This document shows positions 17,636-26,510 of a stretch of 64,000 nucleotides of DNA, one piece after another. How positions within the stretch are numbered: position 1 is the stretch's first letter; every line of letters begins with the position of its first letter. The position numbers and the translations under genes were made by a program. Source of the DNA: Romboutsia_C sp015668195 (GTDB lineage: Bacteria; Bacillota; Clostridia; Peptostreptococcales; Peptostreptococcaceae); contig NZ_JADPFC010000008.1 in the NCBI RefSeq assembly GCF_015668195.1, forward strand, positions 1 through 64,000, written 5' to 3'. Below the pieces are notes generated by a model. It was not told the origin of the DNA. It made no database searches and saw only the letters and a list, made by a program, of their open reading frames with translations.

Positions 17636-18340
17636 TTATTCTGTTGCTGCACTTCCTACGAATACCATCGTTAACATTATGAATATAAATGACTGTAATA
17701 ATCCAGCAAATATATCAAAATATAAGTGCAGTGGTACTGGTATTATTAACTGACCAAAAGGTATTGTAACACCTGGGATTAATGTTGATAGATATCCCAA
17801 GAAGTCATATAGTAAAGCCATTATAACGGCTCCACCAAGTATATTACCAAATGGACGGAAACTTAGTGAAACTGGTTTCGCTAATTCTCCTATTAAGTTA
17901 AGTGGTAATAACAGTGGGTTTGGTTCTAATAATCCTTTGAAGTATCCTGGACCATTAAATTTAACACCTGCATAATAAATCATAACGAATGTTATTAATG
18001 ACCATGCTAATGTAGTATCTAAATCTGTTGTAGGTGATCTAAATCCTAATAATCCTATTAAGTTAGAAACCGCAAAGAATAAAAATAAACTTCCTATGTA
18101 CGGAACCACATTTGGCATTCTTTTTACAGTTTCCTTACCCATAGTATCTTCTACTAATTTAGCAAGCCCACCTATAGCAAATTCTAAGAATATTTGCAAT
18201 TTACTTGTTGGAACTTTCTTTAGGTTTCTTGTCATTAAGTAAGAAGCTAAAGCAAGCCCTGCAAGTATTAACCAACTTGTTACTACGGTTTCACTTAATT
18301 TAAAGTTACCGAAAAATATAACCCATTTTGCTTGGCTCAT
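17636..18340 (-). CDS. atpB: ATP synthase a subunit
   Basis: Membrane stator subunit with the ion half-channels, 234 residues, five to six membrane helices. The helix with the essential arginine is visible in GELAKPVSLSFRPFGNILGG, and the C-terminal helix ends LQSFIFIMLTMVFVGSA. Follows the subunit I gene by 2 nt. Confidence 0.96.
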   Translation of the reverse strand: MSQAKWVIFFGNFKLSETVVTSWLILAGLALASYLMTRNLKKVPTSKLQIFLEFAIGGLAKLVEDTMGKETVKRMPNVVPYIGSLFLFFAVSNLIGLLGFRSPTTDLDTTLAWSLITFVMIYYAGVKFNGPGYFKGLLEPNPLLLPLNLIGELAKPVSLSFRPFGNILGGAVIMALLYDFLGYLSTLIPGVTIPFGQLIIPVPLHLYFDIFAGLLQSFIFIMLTMVFVGSAATE

Positions 18341-18342
18341 AC

Positions 18343-18732
18343 TTACGCCTCCTTTCTTTTGAGTTTGTCTATTAAGAATGTTTTTGTTAATATAACAAAC
18401 TTAGGACTTAATAACCCTATTGCAACCCCTAATACATGTATGTATGGGGCTTTTACAGAGACAAATAGCACTACTCCTGTCACAGTCATCCTCAGCAAAT
18501 ATTGACCAGCTGAGTATATTTGAGCCTTAGAAACAGGCATAGTTACCGATTTTTCTATTGTTATAGCTAACAATCTAAAATTAAGTACAGCTATTATTGT
18601 ACCAAATATCAACCCTAAAAGCATTTCTTTGCTAAATGTTGAAGTTATCAACAATAATATAATAGCTATAAGATCGTAAACTATAACTCCCTTTGTTACG
18701 TAGTTTATTTCATCTTGTAGTTTTGTATGCAT
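18343..18732 (-). CDS. atpI: ATP synthase subunit I (AtpI)
   Basis: A 129-residue membrane protein with four predicted helices and a basic end (DKLKRKEA), in the usual AtpI position before atpB. AtpI assists c-ring assembly and possibly divalent ion supply. Sequence conservation is low in this family, so the call rests on size, topology and operon place. Confidence 0.82.
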   Translation of the reverse strand: MHTKLQDEINYVTKGVIVYDLIAIILLLITSTFSKEMLLGLIFGTIIAVLNFRLLAITIEKSVTMPVSKAQIYSAGQYLLRMTVTGVVLFVSVKAPYIHVLGVAIGLLSPKFVILTKTFLIDKLKRKEA

Positions 18733-18736
18733 ATAA

Positions 18737-18964
18737 TCACTTCCTTTTTGTGTATACTATTAAAGTTTTATAAACTCCCATAAATGCTCCACCAACTCCT
18801 AATAATAAAAATACTATCATAAATATTGGTTCTGTATTGAATTTGGAATCAAAAAACTTTCCTAAAAAGGTACACCCAAATATAGGAATTAATATCATCA
18901 ATCCTACTTGACTTATCAAAGAAAGCATCTTAGCTATTTCCATGTATATCTTGTGTTTACTCAT
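18737..18964 (-). CDS. atpZ: AtpZ-like small membrane protein
   Basis: A 75-residue protein with two membrane helices and a basic tail (YKTLIVYTKRK), typical of the AtpZ/'ATPase gene 1' family that starts many Firmicute and sodium-type atp operons. Motif GCTFLGKFFDSKFNTEPIF matches the loop between helices in that family. First gene of the operon, with AGAGAGG about 9 nt before the ATG. Confidence 0.82.
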   Translation of the reverse strand: MSKHKIYMEIAKMLSLISQVGLMILIPIFGCTFLGKFFDSKFNTEPIFMIVFLLLGVGGAFMGVYKTLIVYTKRK

Positions 18965-19462
18965 ACATTAGATACCTCTCTATGAATAGTTTCTTATATA
19001 TTCATTAATTTTACTTATGTACATGATTTATGAGACCCACTTAGAGCCCTTTATATAAAAAACCATATACCCTATATTACCACTTTTTCAGCAATTTTTA
19101 AACATTTTTTTATTAAATTTGATTTTTTTTGAATTCATTTGAAGTTTTGTGAAAGCACCAATTTAAGCCATTATAGGTATATAACTTGAATAAAATGTTT
19201 TCATAAATATATTATTCAAACTAAACAATTTCTATCCTATTAAAATAATATTTAATATATTTTTATAATATTATAATTGTTTTTGTATATTATTCTACCT
19301 ATTCACTCATTTATGCATGTTTCAAGATTAATAATTAAATATTCTGATTCTCAATAATAATTTAAACTTACTAACATAATTTATAAAATTTTTCATTCAA
19401 AAGTTAACATTGTTATTTTTTATTTTTCTTTTAATAGATATCCTTTTCCTTACTCGTTATTA
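18965..19462. other. long intergenic region before the atp operon
   Basis: About 500 bp of very AT-rich sequence between upp and the atp operon. It should carry the atp promoter. On the minus strand there are TATAAT- and TATAAA-like hexamers (19170-19175, 19050-19055), but none has a credible -35 at 16-18 bp. I see no open frame, riboswitch motif or repeat. Confidence 0.5.
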
Positions 19463-19494
19463 AAAAGGCATCTATAAATTTTATAGATACCTTT
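19463..19494 (-). terminator. terminator after upp
   Basis: AAAGGCATCTATAAA pairs with TTTATAGATACCTTT, with one wobble pair and a T-run on the minus strand, 14 nt past the upp stop. Confidence 0.85.
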
Positions 19495-19507
19495 CCATGT
19501 TGTCTTA

Positions 19508-20137
19508 TTACTTTGTACCGTATAATCTATCTCCTGCATCTCCTAAACCTGGAACTATATAACCATGCTCATTTAATTTTTCATCTACTGATGCAACATA
19601 TATATCTACATCTGGATGATATTTTTGAACTTCTGCTATACCTTCTGGAGCAGCAACTAAGTTAACTAATCTTATAAACTTAGCTCCTCTTGCTTTAAGT
19701 ACATCTATAGCTGCAACTGCAGACCCACCTGTAGCAAGCATTGGATCTACAACTATCATTTCTCTTTCTTCTATATCTTGTGGTAATTTACAGTAGTATT
19801 CTACTGGTTGTAATGTTTCTGGATCTCTGTATAAACCTACATGCCCAACCTTTGCAGCTGGTGTTAAACTTATAAGTCCATCTACCATTCCTAAACCTGC
19901 TCTTAGTATTGGTACTATTCCTAACTTTTTACCTGCTATAACCTTAGATGCAGTTTTTACTACTGGTGTTTCTATCTCCACCTCTTCTAATTGTAAGTCT
20001 CTTGTTATTTCATATCCCATTAACATACTTATTTCTGTTAAAAGTTGTCTGAAATCCTTTGACCCAGTGTTTTTATCTCTCATTAATGTTAACTTGTGTT
20101 GTATTAATGGATGATCTGTTACTATTACTTTACCCAT
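19508..20137 (-). CDS. upp: uracil phosphoribosyltransferase
   Basis: Pyrimidine salvage: uracil plus PRPP gives UMP. 209 residues, standard length. The PRPP loop VDPMLATGGSAVAAID and the C-terminal uracil-binding segment GYIVPGLGDAGDRL are intact. It lies 12 nt after rpiB, so the two are co-transcribed. Confidence 0.97.
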   Translation of the reverse strand: MGKVIVTDHPLIQHKLTLMRDKNTGSKDFRQLLTEISMLMGYEITRDLQLEEVEIETPVVKTASKVIAGKKLGIVPILRAGLGMVDGLISLTPAAKVGHVGLYRDPETLQPVEYYCKLPQDIEEREMIVVDPMLATGGSAVAAIDVLKARGAKFIRLVNLVAAPEGIAEVQKYHPDVDIYVASVDEKLNEHGYIVPGLGDAGDRLYGTK

Positions 20138-20149
20138 TATGACTACCTC

Positions 20150-20602
20150 CTATTTGCTGTGTTTTTTTTCTATTTCTTTTATCATATCAACTCTTTTTGA
20201 GTGTCTACCGCCTTCAAATTCTGTATTTATCCACGCATCTACTATTTCTAAAGCTAATCCTCTTCCTAAAACTCTCTCACCTAAAGATAACATGTTTGCA
20301 TCATTATGAGCTTTAGACATCTTAGCTGAGAAAACATCAGATACTACAGCACATCTAATTCCTTTAACTTTATTAGCTGCTAAAGATATACCTATTCCTG
20401 TTCCACAGCAAATTATTCCATAATCAATCTCTTTATTTACTACTGAATTGGCAACTGTCTCCCCATATATAGGATAGTCCACTGATTCTAAGTTATTATT
20501 TGGTCCAAAATCTACACACTCTATGCCTTTAGCTTCTAAGTGCTTTTTTATTTCTTCCTTAAGTTTATATCCTCCATGATCACTACCTAGTCCTATTTTC
20601 AT
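20150..20602 (-). CDS. rpiB: ribose-5-phosphate isomerase B
   Basis: Interconverts ribose 5-phosphate and ribulose 5-phosphate, 150 residues. The N-terminal GSDHGGYKLK and the loop with the catalytic cysteine (GIICCGTGIGIS) match the RpiB/LacAB family. Paired with upp, it supplies ribose for PRPP. The same order is found in C. difficile. The upstream gap of 60 nt to the TsaC gene suggests a common operon. Confidence 0.95.
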   Translation of the reverse strand: MKIGLGSDHGGYKLKEEIKKHLEAKGIECVDFGPNNNLESVDYPIYGETVANSVVNKEIDYGIICCGTGIGISLAANKVKGIRCAVVSDVFSAKMSKAHNDANMLSLGERVLGRGLALEIVDAWINTEFEGGRHSKRVDMIKEIEKKHSK

Positions 20603-20661
20603 CTGCCTAGTCCTCCAATTTATATTATTATAATATATTTTAACCTACTTTTGCCATAATT

Positions 20662-21702
20662 TTATACTTTTATTACTTTATATCCTGCCGATTTAAGTAG
20701 TCTATTCATTATAGCTTGACCTACACCAGTCATTTCAAAGGCTTCAGAATAAACTATATCTACATTTCTTTTGTCCATTTCTCTTAGTACATCAAATAAA
20801 TTGCTTCCTACTTCTTCTAAAGTATTCCCCAAGGAAATAACTTCTCCTTCATATACTTCTTTATTTTTTTCTACACACATCACTCCAGATTTAATACCAT
20901 TTTCGGAGTTTTCACGTATAATTTGATTTATTTTGTTCATAACATCTTTATCGCTTCCTGACACTATATATACATCTGCATCAGGAGAATAATGTGTGTA
21001 CTTCATACCAGGTGCCTTTGCTTTTTTGTTATCTTCTTTTTTTAATAGAGAAGGGTCAACCAAAACTTCTCCTAAAACTTCTTCTAAATTTTCTTTTGTT
21101 ATACTTCCAGGTCTAAGTATCATAGGTACCTCACCTGTAAGATCTAACACTGTAGACTCTAGTCCAAAATCACAATTTCCACCTAAAACAATACCACTAA
21201 CTCTTCCATCCATTTCTTCTTTTACATGGTTCCCTTTAGTTGGAGATGGTCTACCTGATATATTAGCAGATGGTGCTGCAATAGGTAACCCTGATTGTTT
21301 TATAAGTTCTCTTGCTATTTTGTGAGATGGCATCCTTATAGCTACAGTATCTAATCCTCCACTAGTCGTGTTAGGAACTATATCTTTTTTATTTAGTATT
21401 ATAGTTATTGGTCCTGGCCAAAACTTATCCATAACTATTTCAGCTTTATCACTTATATCTTTAGCCAAATCTCTAACTTCTTCTCTATCATATATATGTA
21501 CTATAAGTGGATTATCGCTAGGTCTACCTTTAGCTTCATATATTTTCTTTACAGCATTTTCATCTAGAGCATTTGCTCCTAGACCATATACTGTTTCAGT
21601 CGGGAATATTACAGTCTTTCCTTCTTTTAATAATTCTGCTTGTTTTTTTAATTCTTCTACATTTATGTTATTAACATCTATTTTGCTTATTATTGTTTTC
21701 AT
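20662..21702 (-). CDS. tsaC: threonylcarbamoyl-AMP synthase (Sua5/YwlC type)
   Basis: Makes the threonylcarbamoyl adenylate used to form t6A37 on ANN-decoding tRNAs. 346 residues from ATG 21702: a YrdC domain (about 15-200, with KGRPSDNPLIVHI and APSANISGRPSPT) followed by a Sua5 C-terminal domain (GMKYTHYSPDADVYIV onwards). The ATG at 21723 has no ribosome site, whereas AAGTAGG lies 9 nt before 21702. It starts 28 nt after the ZIP transporter gene. Confidence 0.93.
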   Translation of the reverse strand: MKTIISKIDVNNINVEELKKQAELLKEGKTVIFPTETVYGLGANALDENAVKKIYEAKGRPSDNPLIVHIYDREEVRDLAKDISDKAEIVMDKFWPGPITIILNKKDIVPNTTSGGLDTVAIRMPSHKIARELIKQSGLPIAAPSANISGRPSPTKGNHVKEEMDGRVSGIVLGGNCDFGLESTVLDLTGEVPMILRPGSITKENLEEVLGEVLVDPSLLKKEDNKKAKAPGMKYTHYSPDADVYIVSGSDKDVMNKINQIIRENSENGIKSGVMCVEKNKEVYEGEVISLGNTLEEVGSNLFDVLREMDKRNVDIVYSEAFEMTGVGQAIMNRLLKSAGYKVIKV

Positions 21703-21730
21703 TTTTTGTATGCCTACTTTCATTTTTAGC

Positions 21731-22411
21731 TTAAATACACTTTACAATTATTGTACCTACTAAAAAACCAATTATACAATGTAATGTTGTTGACTTTGGA
21801 AATATTTCTTCTAAAACTACATATATCATAGTTCCTGCAGCTAAAGAAAGAAAAATACCCATTAAAGAATTAAATACTATCCCAAAACAACCACCTAAAA
21901 AACTACCCACACCCATAGGAACTCCTGCTAACAGTGTAAATCCAATTACTTTTGGAATTTTTATTTTAGACCCTACTAAGCTAAGAGCCATAGCTAATCC
22001 TTCTGGAATATTGTGAATTCCAATTATTATTGCTAAAGTTATACCAAAGGATTCCTCCGATATAAAAGACGATCCAATCGCTAACCCCTCCGGTAGATTG
22101 TGAAGTAATATACTAATAAAAACAAGGTATCCAGATTTTAAGTCACTAGGTATATCGAGTTTATTTTTTATATACATGGTGATAAGTACACCAATTAATA
22201 CAAATAAGGAAGTATAAGCTATTCCCATTTCCTCCATTGACTCATTCATCAAATCGAAAACTACTACAGCTAACATTATACCCCCAGATATCCCCATAAA
22301 AAAACTAAGATATTTGTCCACATTTTTCTTGAAAACTGCGGATATAACACCTCCCATACCAGTTCCTATTACACCTGCTAAAAGTCCTATTAATGTTATT
22401 TTAAGTATCAT
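21731..22411 (-). CDS. ZIP-family metal transporter
   Basis: A polytopic protein of 226 residues, about eight membrane helices. The two metal-site helices of the family are clear: LLHNLPEGLAIG and IGIHNIPEGLAMAL, with His and Glu ligands. Likely imports zinc or a similar divalent ion, although bacterial ZIPs vary in substrate. RBS GGAGGAG. No metal-regulator site is recognised upstream. It is followed closely by tsaC. Confidence 0.9.
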   Translation of the reverse strand: MILKITLIGLLAGVIGTGMGGVISAVFKKNVDKYLSFFMGISGGIMLAVVVFDLMNESMEEMGIAYTSLFVLIGVLITMYIKNKLDIPSDLKSGYLVFISILLHNLPEGLAIGSSFISEESFGITLAIIIGIHNIPEGLAMALSLVGSKIKIPKVIGFTLLAGVPMGVGSFLGGCFGIVFNSLMGIFLSLAAGTMIYVVLEEIFPKSTTLHCIIGFLVGTIIVKCI

Positions 22412-22482
22412 ATGCTCCTCCTTTAAATTTAATATATTAATGTATACTTAAAGAAGGAACATATTTATTCATGTTATATAAA

Positions 22483-22504
22483 AATCCCTAAATTAATAGG
22501 GATT
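22483..22504 (-). terminator. terminator after prfA
   Basis: AATCCCTA with its complement TAGGGATT around a 6-nt loop, then a U-run on the minus strand, 26 nt past the prfA stop. Confidence 0.75.
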
Positions 22505-22529
22505 AATAGAAAGATTAGATTTAATCAAA

Positions 22530-23594
22530 TTATATTGATGCCATTTTTTCAGTTTGATCTACAGTTATTAAAGCATCTATCATTTCATCTATATCTCCAT
22601 CTAAGAATGAATCTAACTTATATAATGTTAAGTTTATTCTATGATCACTTACTCTTCCTTGAGGGAAGTTGTAAGTTCTTATTCTTTCAGATCTGTCTCC
22701 AGTACCAACCTGACTCTTTCTTTCTGCTGCTATATCTTTATTTTGTTCAGCTATAGCTTTATCATTAAGTCTTGCTACTAGTATTTTTAATGCTTGCTCT
22801 TTATTTTTTAACTGTGATTTACCATCTTGACAAGATACTACCTCTCCTGTAGGTATATGAGTTATTCTTACCGCAGAGTCAGTAGTATTAACACTTTGAC
22901 CACCATTTCCTGAAGAACGGAAAACATCTATTCTTAAGTCATTTGGGTTTATATTTACTTCTACTGTTTCAACTTCTGGTAAAACTGCAACTGTTGCAGT
23001 AGATGTATGAATTCTTCCTCCTGATTCAGTAGATGGTATTCTTTGAACTCTATGAACTCCTGACTCATATTTAAGTCTTGAGTAAGCTCCCTTACCTTTT
23101 ATTAAGAATGATACCTCTTTATATCCACCAACACCAGTATCACTTGCACTTAATAATTCCATTTTCCATCTTCTTCTTTCAGCGTATCTTGAATACATTC
23201 TGAATAGGTCCCCTGCGAATAGAGCTGCTTCATCTCCACCAGCTCCTCCTCTTATCTCAACGATTACGTTCTTTTCATCGTTAGGGTCCTTTGGTAATAA
23301 TAATATCTTTAATTCCGCTTCTAGAGGTTCTACTTGCTCTTCTAACTCAGATAATTCCATCTTAGCTAATTCTCTTAACTCTTCATCTGATTCTTCTTGT
23401 AGTATTTCCTTTGAATCAGCTATGCTAGTTAAAACATTTTTATATTCTCTATACTTCATTACTATCGGCTCTAAGTCAGCATGTTCTTTCATATACTTTT
23501 GCCAAGTTTTTTGATCATTTATTATTTCCGGATCACTTATTTTTTCTGTTAAATCTTTGTATTTATCTTCTAATACATCTAATTTTTTTAGCAT
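22530..23594 (-). CDS. prfA: peptide chain release factor 1
   Basis: Terminates translation at UAA and UAG, 354 residues. The GGQ hydrolysis motif occurs in SSGNGGQSVNTTDSAVRI. The codon-recognition domain and the helical N-terminal domain are complete. It is the third gene of DUF1385-prmC-prfA, next to the methylase that modifies its GGQ glutamine. Confidence 0.97.
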   Translation of the reverse strand: MLKKLDVLEDKYKDLTEKISDPEIINDQKTWQKYMKEHADLEPIVMKYREYKNVLTSIADSKEILQEESDEELRELAKMELSELEEQVEPLEAELKILLLPKDPNDEKNVIVEIRGGAGGDEAALFAGDLFRMYSRYAERRRWKMELLSASDTGVGGYKEVSFLIKGKGAYSRLKYESGVHRVQRIPSTESGGRIHTSTATVAVLPEVETVEVNINPNDLRIDVFRSSGNGGQSVNTTDSAVRITHIPTGEVVSCQDGKSQLKNKEQALKILVARLNDKAIAEQNKDIAAERKSQVGTGDRSERIRTYNFPQGRVSDHRINLTLYKLDSFLDGDIDEMIDALITVDQTEKMASI

Positions 23595-23638
23595 CCTTTT
23601 TCACCTCGTTTATTGTAACATATCAATTTTTCATTATA

Positions 23639-24487
23639 TCATAGTTTATAGCCTATAACAACTCTATCAATACCTTGTATATCCTTCTTTGTATATATAT
23701 TTGTGTATCCATTAGCTTCCATAATTTGCTTTACATCTTCTGCTTGATCATGCCCAACCTCATATGCCAATATTCCATTTTCTTTAATATATCTTACTGA
23801 TTGCTTTGTTATATTTCTATAAAAATCAAGTCCATCTTCTCCACCTTCTAAGGCATTGTATGGCTCATAATCTTTAACTTGCGTATGAAGTGTTTCTATG
23901 TCTCTTTTAGGTATATATGGTGGATTTGAAACTATAACATCAAATTTAGTTTCTGTATTTTCAATGGCTGAAAATAAATCTGATTTCTTAAATACAATCT
24001 TATCATCTACACCATTGTTTATTGCATTTATTTTTCCCACTTCTAAAGGTATATCCGATATATCTAAGGATATAACTCTAGATTTTTCTATATACTTAGC
24101 TAGACTTACAGTTATAGCTCCTGAACCTGTTCCTATATCTACTATATTAACTTCTTTATCTTTACAAAGTTCAATAATTTCTTCCACTAAAGGTTCTGTA
24201 TCAGGTCTAGGTATTAAAACACCTTCTTTTACAAAGAAATCAAGTCCCATAAATTCTCTATTACCTACTATATAAGCTATTGGTCTTCCATTTATTCTCT
24301 CTGATATTAAATTTAAAAACATTTCATATTGTTCTTTATTTAATTCTTTATTTAAATTTAAATGGATATAAATTCTATCCACATCTCCAAGTACTTTTTG
24401 TAAAATAATTTCCGTGTCTAACCTTGGAGTGTCACTTATTTCTTTTAGTTCCTCCATATACTTTATAAGTATGTCTCTTATTGTCAT
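23639..24487 (-). CDS. prmC: release factor glutamine methyltransferase
   Basis: Methylates the GGQ glutamine of release factors. 282 residues: a helical N-terminal domain and a SAM-binding domain with VDIGTGSGAI and the NPPY motif (VSNPPYIPKRD) that holds the amide substrate. It directly precedes prfA in the operon, the usual pairing. Confidence 0.96.
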   Translation of the reverse strand: MTIRDILIKYMEELKEISDTPRLDTEIILQKVLGDVDRIYIHLNLNKELNKEQYEMFLNLISERINGRPIAYIVGNREFMGLDFFVKEGVLIPRPDTEPLVEEIIELCKDKEVNIVDIGTGSGAITVSLAKYIEKSRVISLDISDIPLEVGKINAINNGVDDKIVFKKSDLFSAIENTETKFDVIVSNPPYIPKRDIETLHTQVKDYEPYNALEGGEDGLDFYRNITKQSVRYIKENGILAYEVGHDQAEDVKQIMEANGYTNIYTKKDIQGIDRVVIGYKL

Positions 24488-24497
24488 ATTATCACCT

Positions 24498-25397
24498 TTA
24501 TTTTTCTTCTATTACAGCTTTTAATGCTGTTAGTGCTACTTCTAATTGCTCATCATCAGGTTCTTTAGTTGTAAAGTTTTGTAAAAACATCCCTGGATAT
24601 GCGACAATTTTAGTAAGACTATTATTATATTTCCCAAGAAATCTTATTATTTCATAAGATATTCCAGCAACTACAGGAATACATATTATTCTCATAACTA
24701 CTCTTAATATAGGATTAGGCCATCCAAAGAAAGAGAATAATATAATAGACGTAAACATAACTATAAATAAAAAATTAGTACCACACCTTGGGTGTAATCT
24801 AGTAAATTTCCTAGCATTTTCTACGGTAAGCTCTTCTCCACTTTCATAGCAGTATATAGATTTATGCTCAGCACCATGATATTGAAATACCCTTTCTATA
24901 TCTTTACTCTTAGATATGCATACTATGTATATAAATAAAATAGCTATTCTAGCAAAACCTTCTATTAGATTTAATACGAAATCGCTTTGTATATATTTTG
25001 AAAATAAACCTCCTACTACAGTAGGAATTAGCACAAATAATCCTATTGATAAAATAATAGATATTATCATAGTCAAACCTATCATCACATCATTGGCTTT
25101 ATCTTTAAATATACTCTTGAAAAATCTATCAAAGGCGTCCTCTTCTTCTTCATCTATAAAAAATTCTGATGAAAAGTTTAGACTTTTAATACCTTCTACC
25201 ATTGTCTCGATTAATACAAATGAACCTCTTAAAAATGGTATCTTATCTATATTCTTGTCTTTTATCCAACTTTTTACTTTATTTTTCTTTACAACAATCT
25301 CCCCATTGCTTTTCCTCACTGCAACGGCTCTCTTTTCTTTGGACTGCATCATAACCCCTTCGATTACAGCCTGACCACCTACAGATTGCTTCTTCAT
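24498..25397 (-). CDS. DUF1385 membrane protein
   Basis: 299 residues. The soluble N-terminus has GGQAVIEGVMM at its start, followed by four predicted membrane helices (about 105-130, 145-165, 205-225, 230-250), a conserved YHGAEHKSIYCYE segment between helices, and HPRCGTNFLF. The His/Glu/Cys residues suggest a metal or cofactor site, but the biochemical role is not known to me. Placed just before prmC-prfA, a common order in clostridia. RBS: AGGTG. Confidence 0.9.
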   Translation of the reverse strand: MKKQSVGGQAVIEGVMMQSKEKRAVAVRKSNGEIVVKKNKVKSWIKDKNIDKIPFLRGSFVLIETMVEGIKSLNFSSEFFIDEEEEDAFDRFFKSIFKDKANDVMIGLTMIISIILSIGLFVLIPTVVGGLFSKYIQSDFVLNLIEGFARIAILFIYIVCISKSKDIERVFQYHGAEHKSIYCYESGEELTVENARKFTRLHPRCGTNFLFIVMFTSIILFSFFGWPNPILRVVMRIICIPVVAGISYEIIRFLGKYNNSLTKIVAYPGMFLQNFTTKEPDDEQLEVALTALKAVIEEK

Positions 25398-25480
25398 TAA
25401 TTCACCTCTTTATTTTATACTTTACTTATTACTTTATTATAATATAAGAGTATGCATTAAAATAGACTTTTTATATTATA

Positions 25481-25528
25481 AAAGGGAGTATCCTCTAGTG
25501 ATTGACATCATTTTAAGAAACTCCCTTT
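25481..25528 (-). terminator. terminator after tdk
   Basis: AAAGGGAGT pairs with ACTCCCTTT across an unusually long loop of about 30 nt. It lies directly after tdk on the minus strand. Confidence 0.6.
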
Positions 25529-25536
25529 ATTTTCAA

Positions 25537-26121
25537 TTATTTTTTATCTTTATAAACCACATGACATTTTCTGCATCTAGCTTCATAGCTTTCAACAGCC
25601 CCTACTTGTATTATAGGATCATCATATCTTGCAGGTTCTCCATTTATTAATCTTTGAGATCTATTAGCTGGTTGTCCACATACTGAACATATAGCTTGTA
25701 TCTTATCAACAAATTCTGCAACAGCTAATAACTTTGGTGTTGGACCAAAAGGCTCTCCTTTAAAGTCCATATCAAGACCAGCAGCAATAACTCTTATACC
25801 TTTATCAGCTAAATTCATAGCTATTTCAACTATTTCTTCATCAAAGAATTGAACTTCATCAATTCCTACCACCTGAGTCTTATTATCTATATGATTATAT
25901 ATCTCTCTTGCACTACTTATAGGTATTGCATTTATACTGTCTCCATTATGTGAAACAACATCCTCTTTACTATATCTATTATCTATTTGAGGCTTAAATA
26001 CTACTACATTTTGTTTTGCTATTTTAGCTCTTCTCAATCTTCTTATAAGCTCTTCACTTTTACCACTGTACATAGGTCCTATGACAACCTCTATATACCC
26101 GTGATTTACAGGTCTATACAT
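25537..26121 (-). CDS. tdk: thymidine kinase
   Basis: Phosphorylates thymidine for salvage, type II enzyme, 194 residues. The P-loop is GPMYSGKSEEL, the catalytic region is VVGIDEVQFF, and a zinc ribbon is formed by CSVCG and CRKCH. Sits between rpmE and a terminator with its own 70-nt upstream gap. Confidence 0.96.
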   Translation of the reverse strand: MYRPVNHGYIEVVIGPMYSGKSEELIRRLRRAKIAKQNVVVFKPQIDNRYSKEDVVSHNGDSINAIPISSAREIYNHIDNKTQVVGIDEVQFFDEEIVEIAMNLADKGIRVIAAGLDMDFKGEPFGPTPKLLAVAEFVDKIQAICSVCGQPANRSQRLINGEPARYDDPIIQVGAVESYEARCRKCHVVYKDKK

Positions 26122-26160
26122 ATTTCGTACCCCCTATGATTGTTAGATTACATTAAAATA

Positions 26161-26180
26161 GGAGTTGGCTGCCCAACTCC
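26161..26180 (-). terminator. terminator after rpmE
   Basis: GGAGTTGG(CT)GCCCAACTCC-type hairpin with an 8- to 9-bp GC-containing stem and a U-rich tail on the minus strand. Confidence 0.85.
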
Positions 26181-26193
26181 ATTTTTGTAAAGA

Positions 26194-26394
26194 TTAGTCC
26201 ATTTTGAATCTCTTCTTGAACTTGTCTATTCTTCCACCTGCTTCTATATTCTTTTGCTTTCCAGTATAGAAAGGATGGCACTCAGAACATATTTCTATCT
26301 TTATCTCGTCCTTAACAGAACCAGCTTTGAAAGTGTTCCCACAAGCACAACGTACTTCTACAGCTTCGTATTTTGGTTGTATATCTTTTTGCAT
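26194..26394 (-). CDS. rpmE: ribosomal protein L31
   Basis: 66 residues. The zinc-binding (C+) form: Cys residues in VRCACGNTF and ICSECHPF. ATG 26394 follows GAGGTG. An in-frame GTG nine nt earlier lies within that site. It is downstream of rho. C+ L31 is the form used when zinc is sufficient. No C- paralogue is seen in this window. Confidence 0.96.
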   Translation of the reverse strand: MQKDIQPKYEAVEVRCACGNTFKAGSVKDEIKIEICSECHPFYTGKQKNIEAGGRIDKFKKRFKMD

Positions 26395-26510
26395 TATATT
26401 CACCTCTTCTCAAATTTTATAAATTAACTATATTAATTTTTTCGTTTTGCATTATCAACTACACCATTATAACATAAGTTTTTTATTGGTACAAGCAGTT
26501 TTTCTTTAGA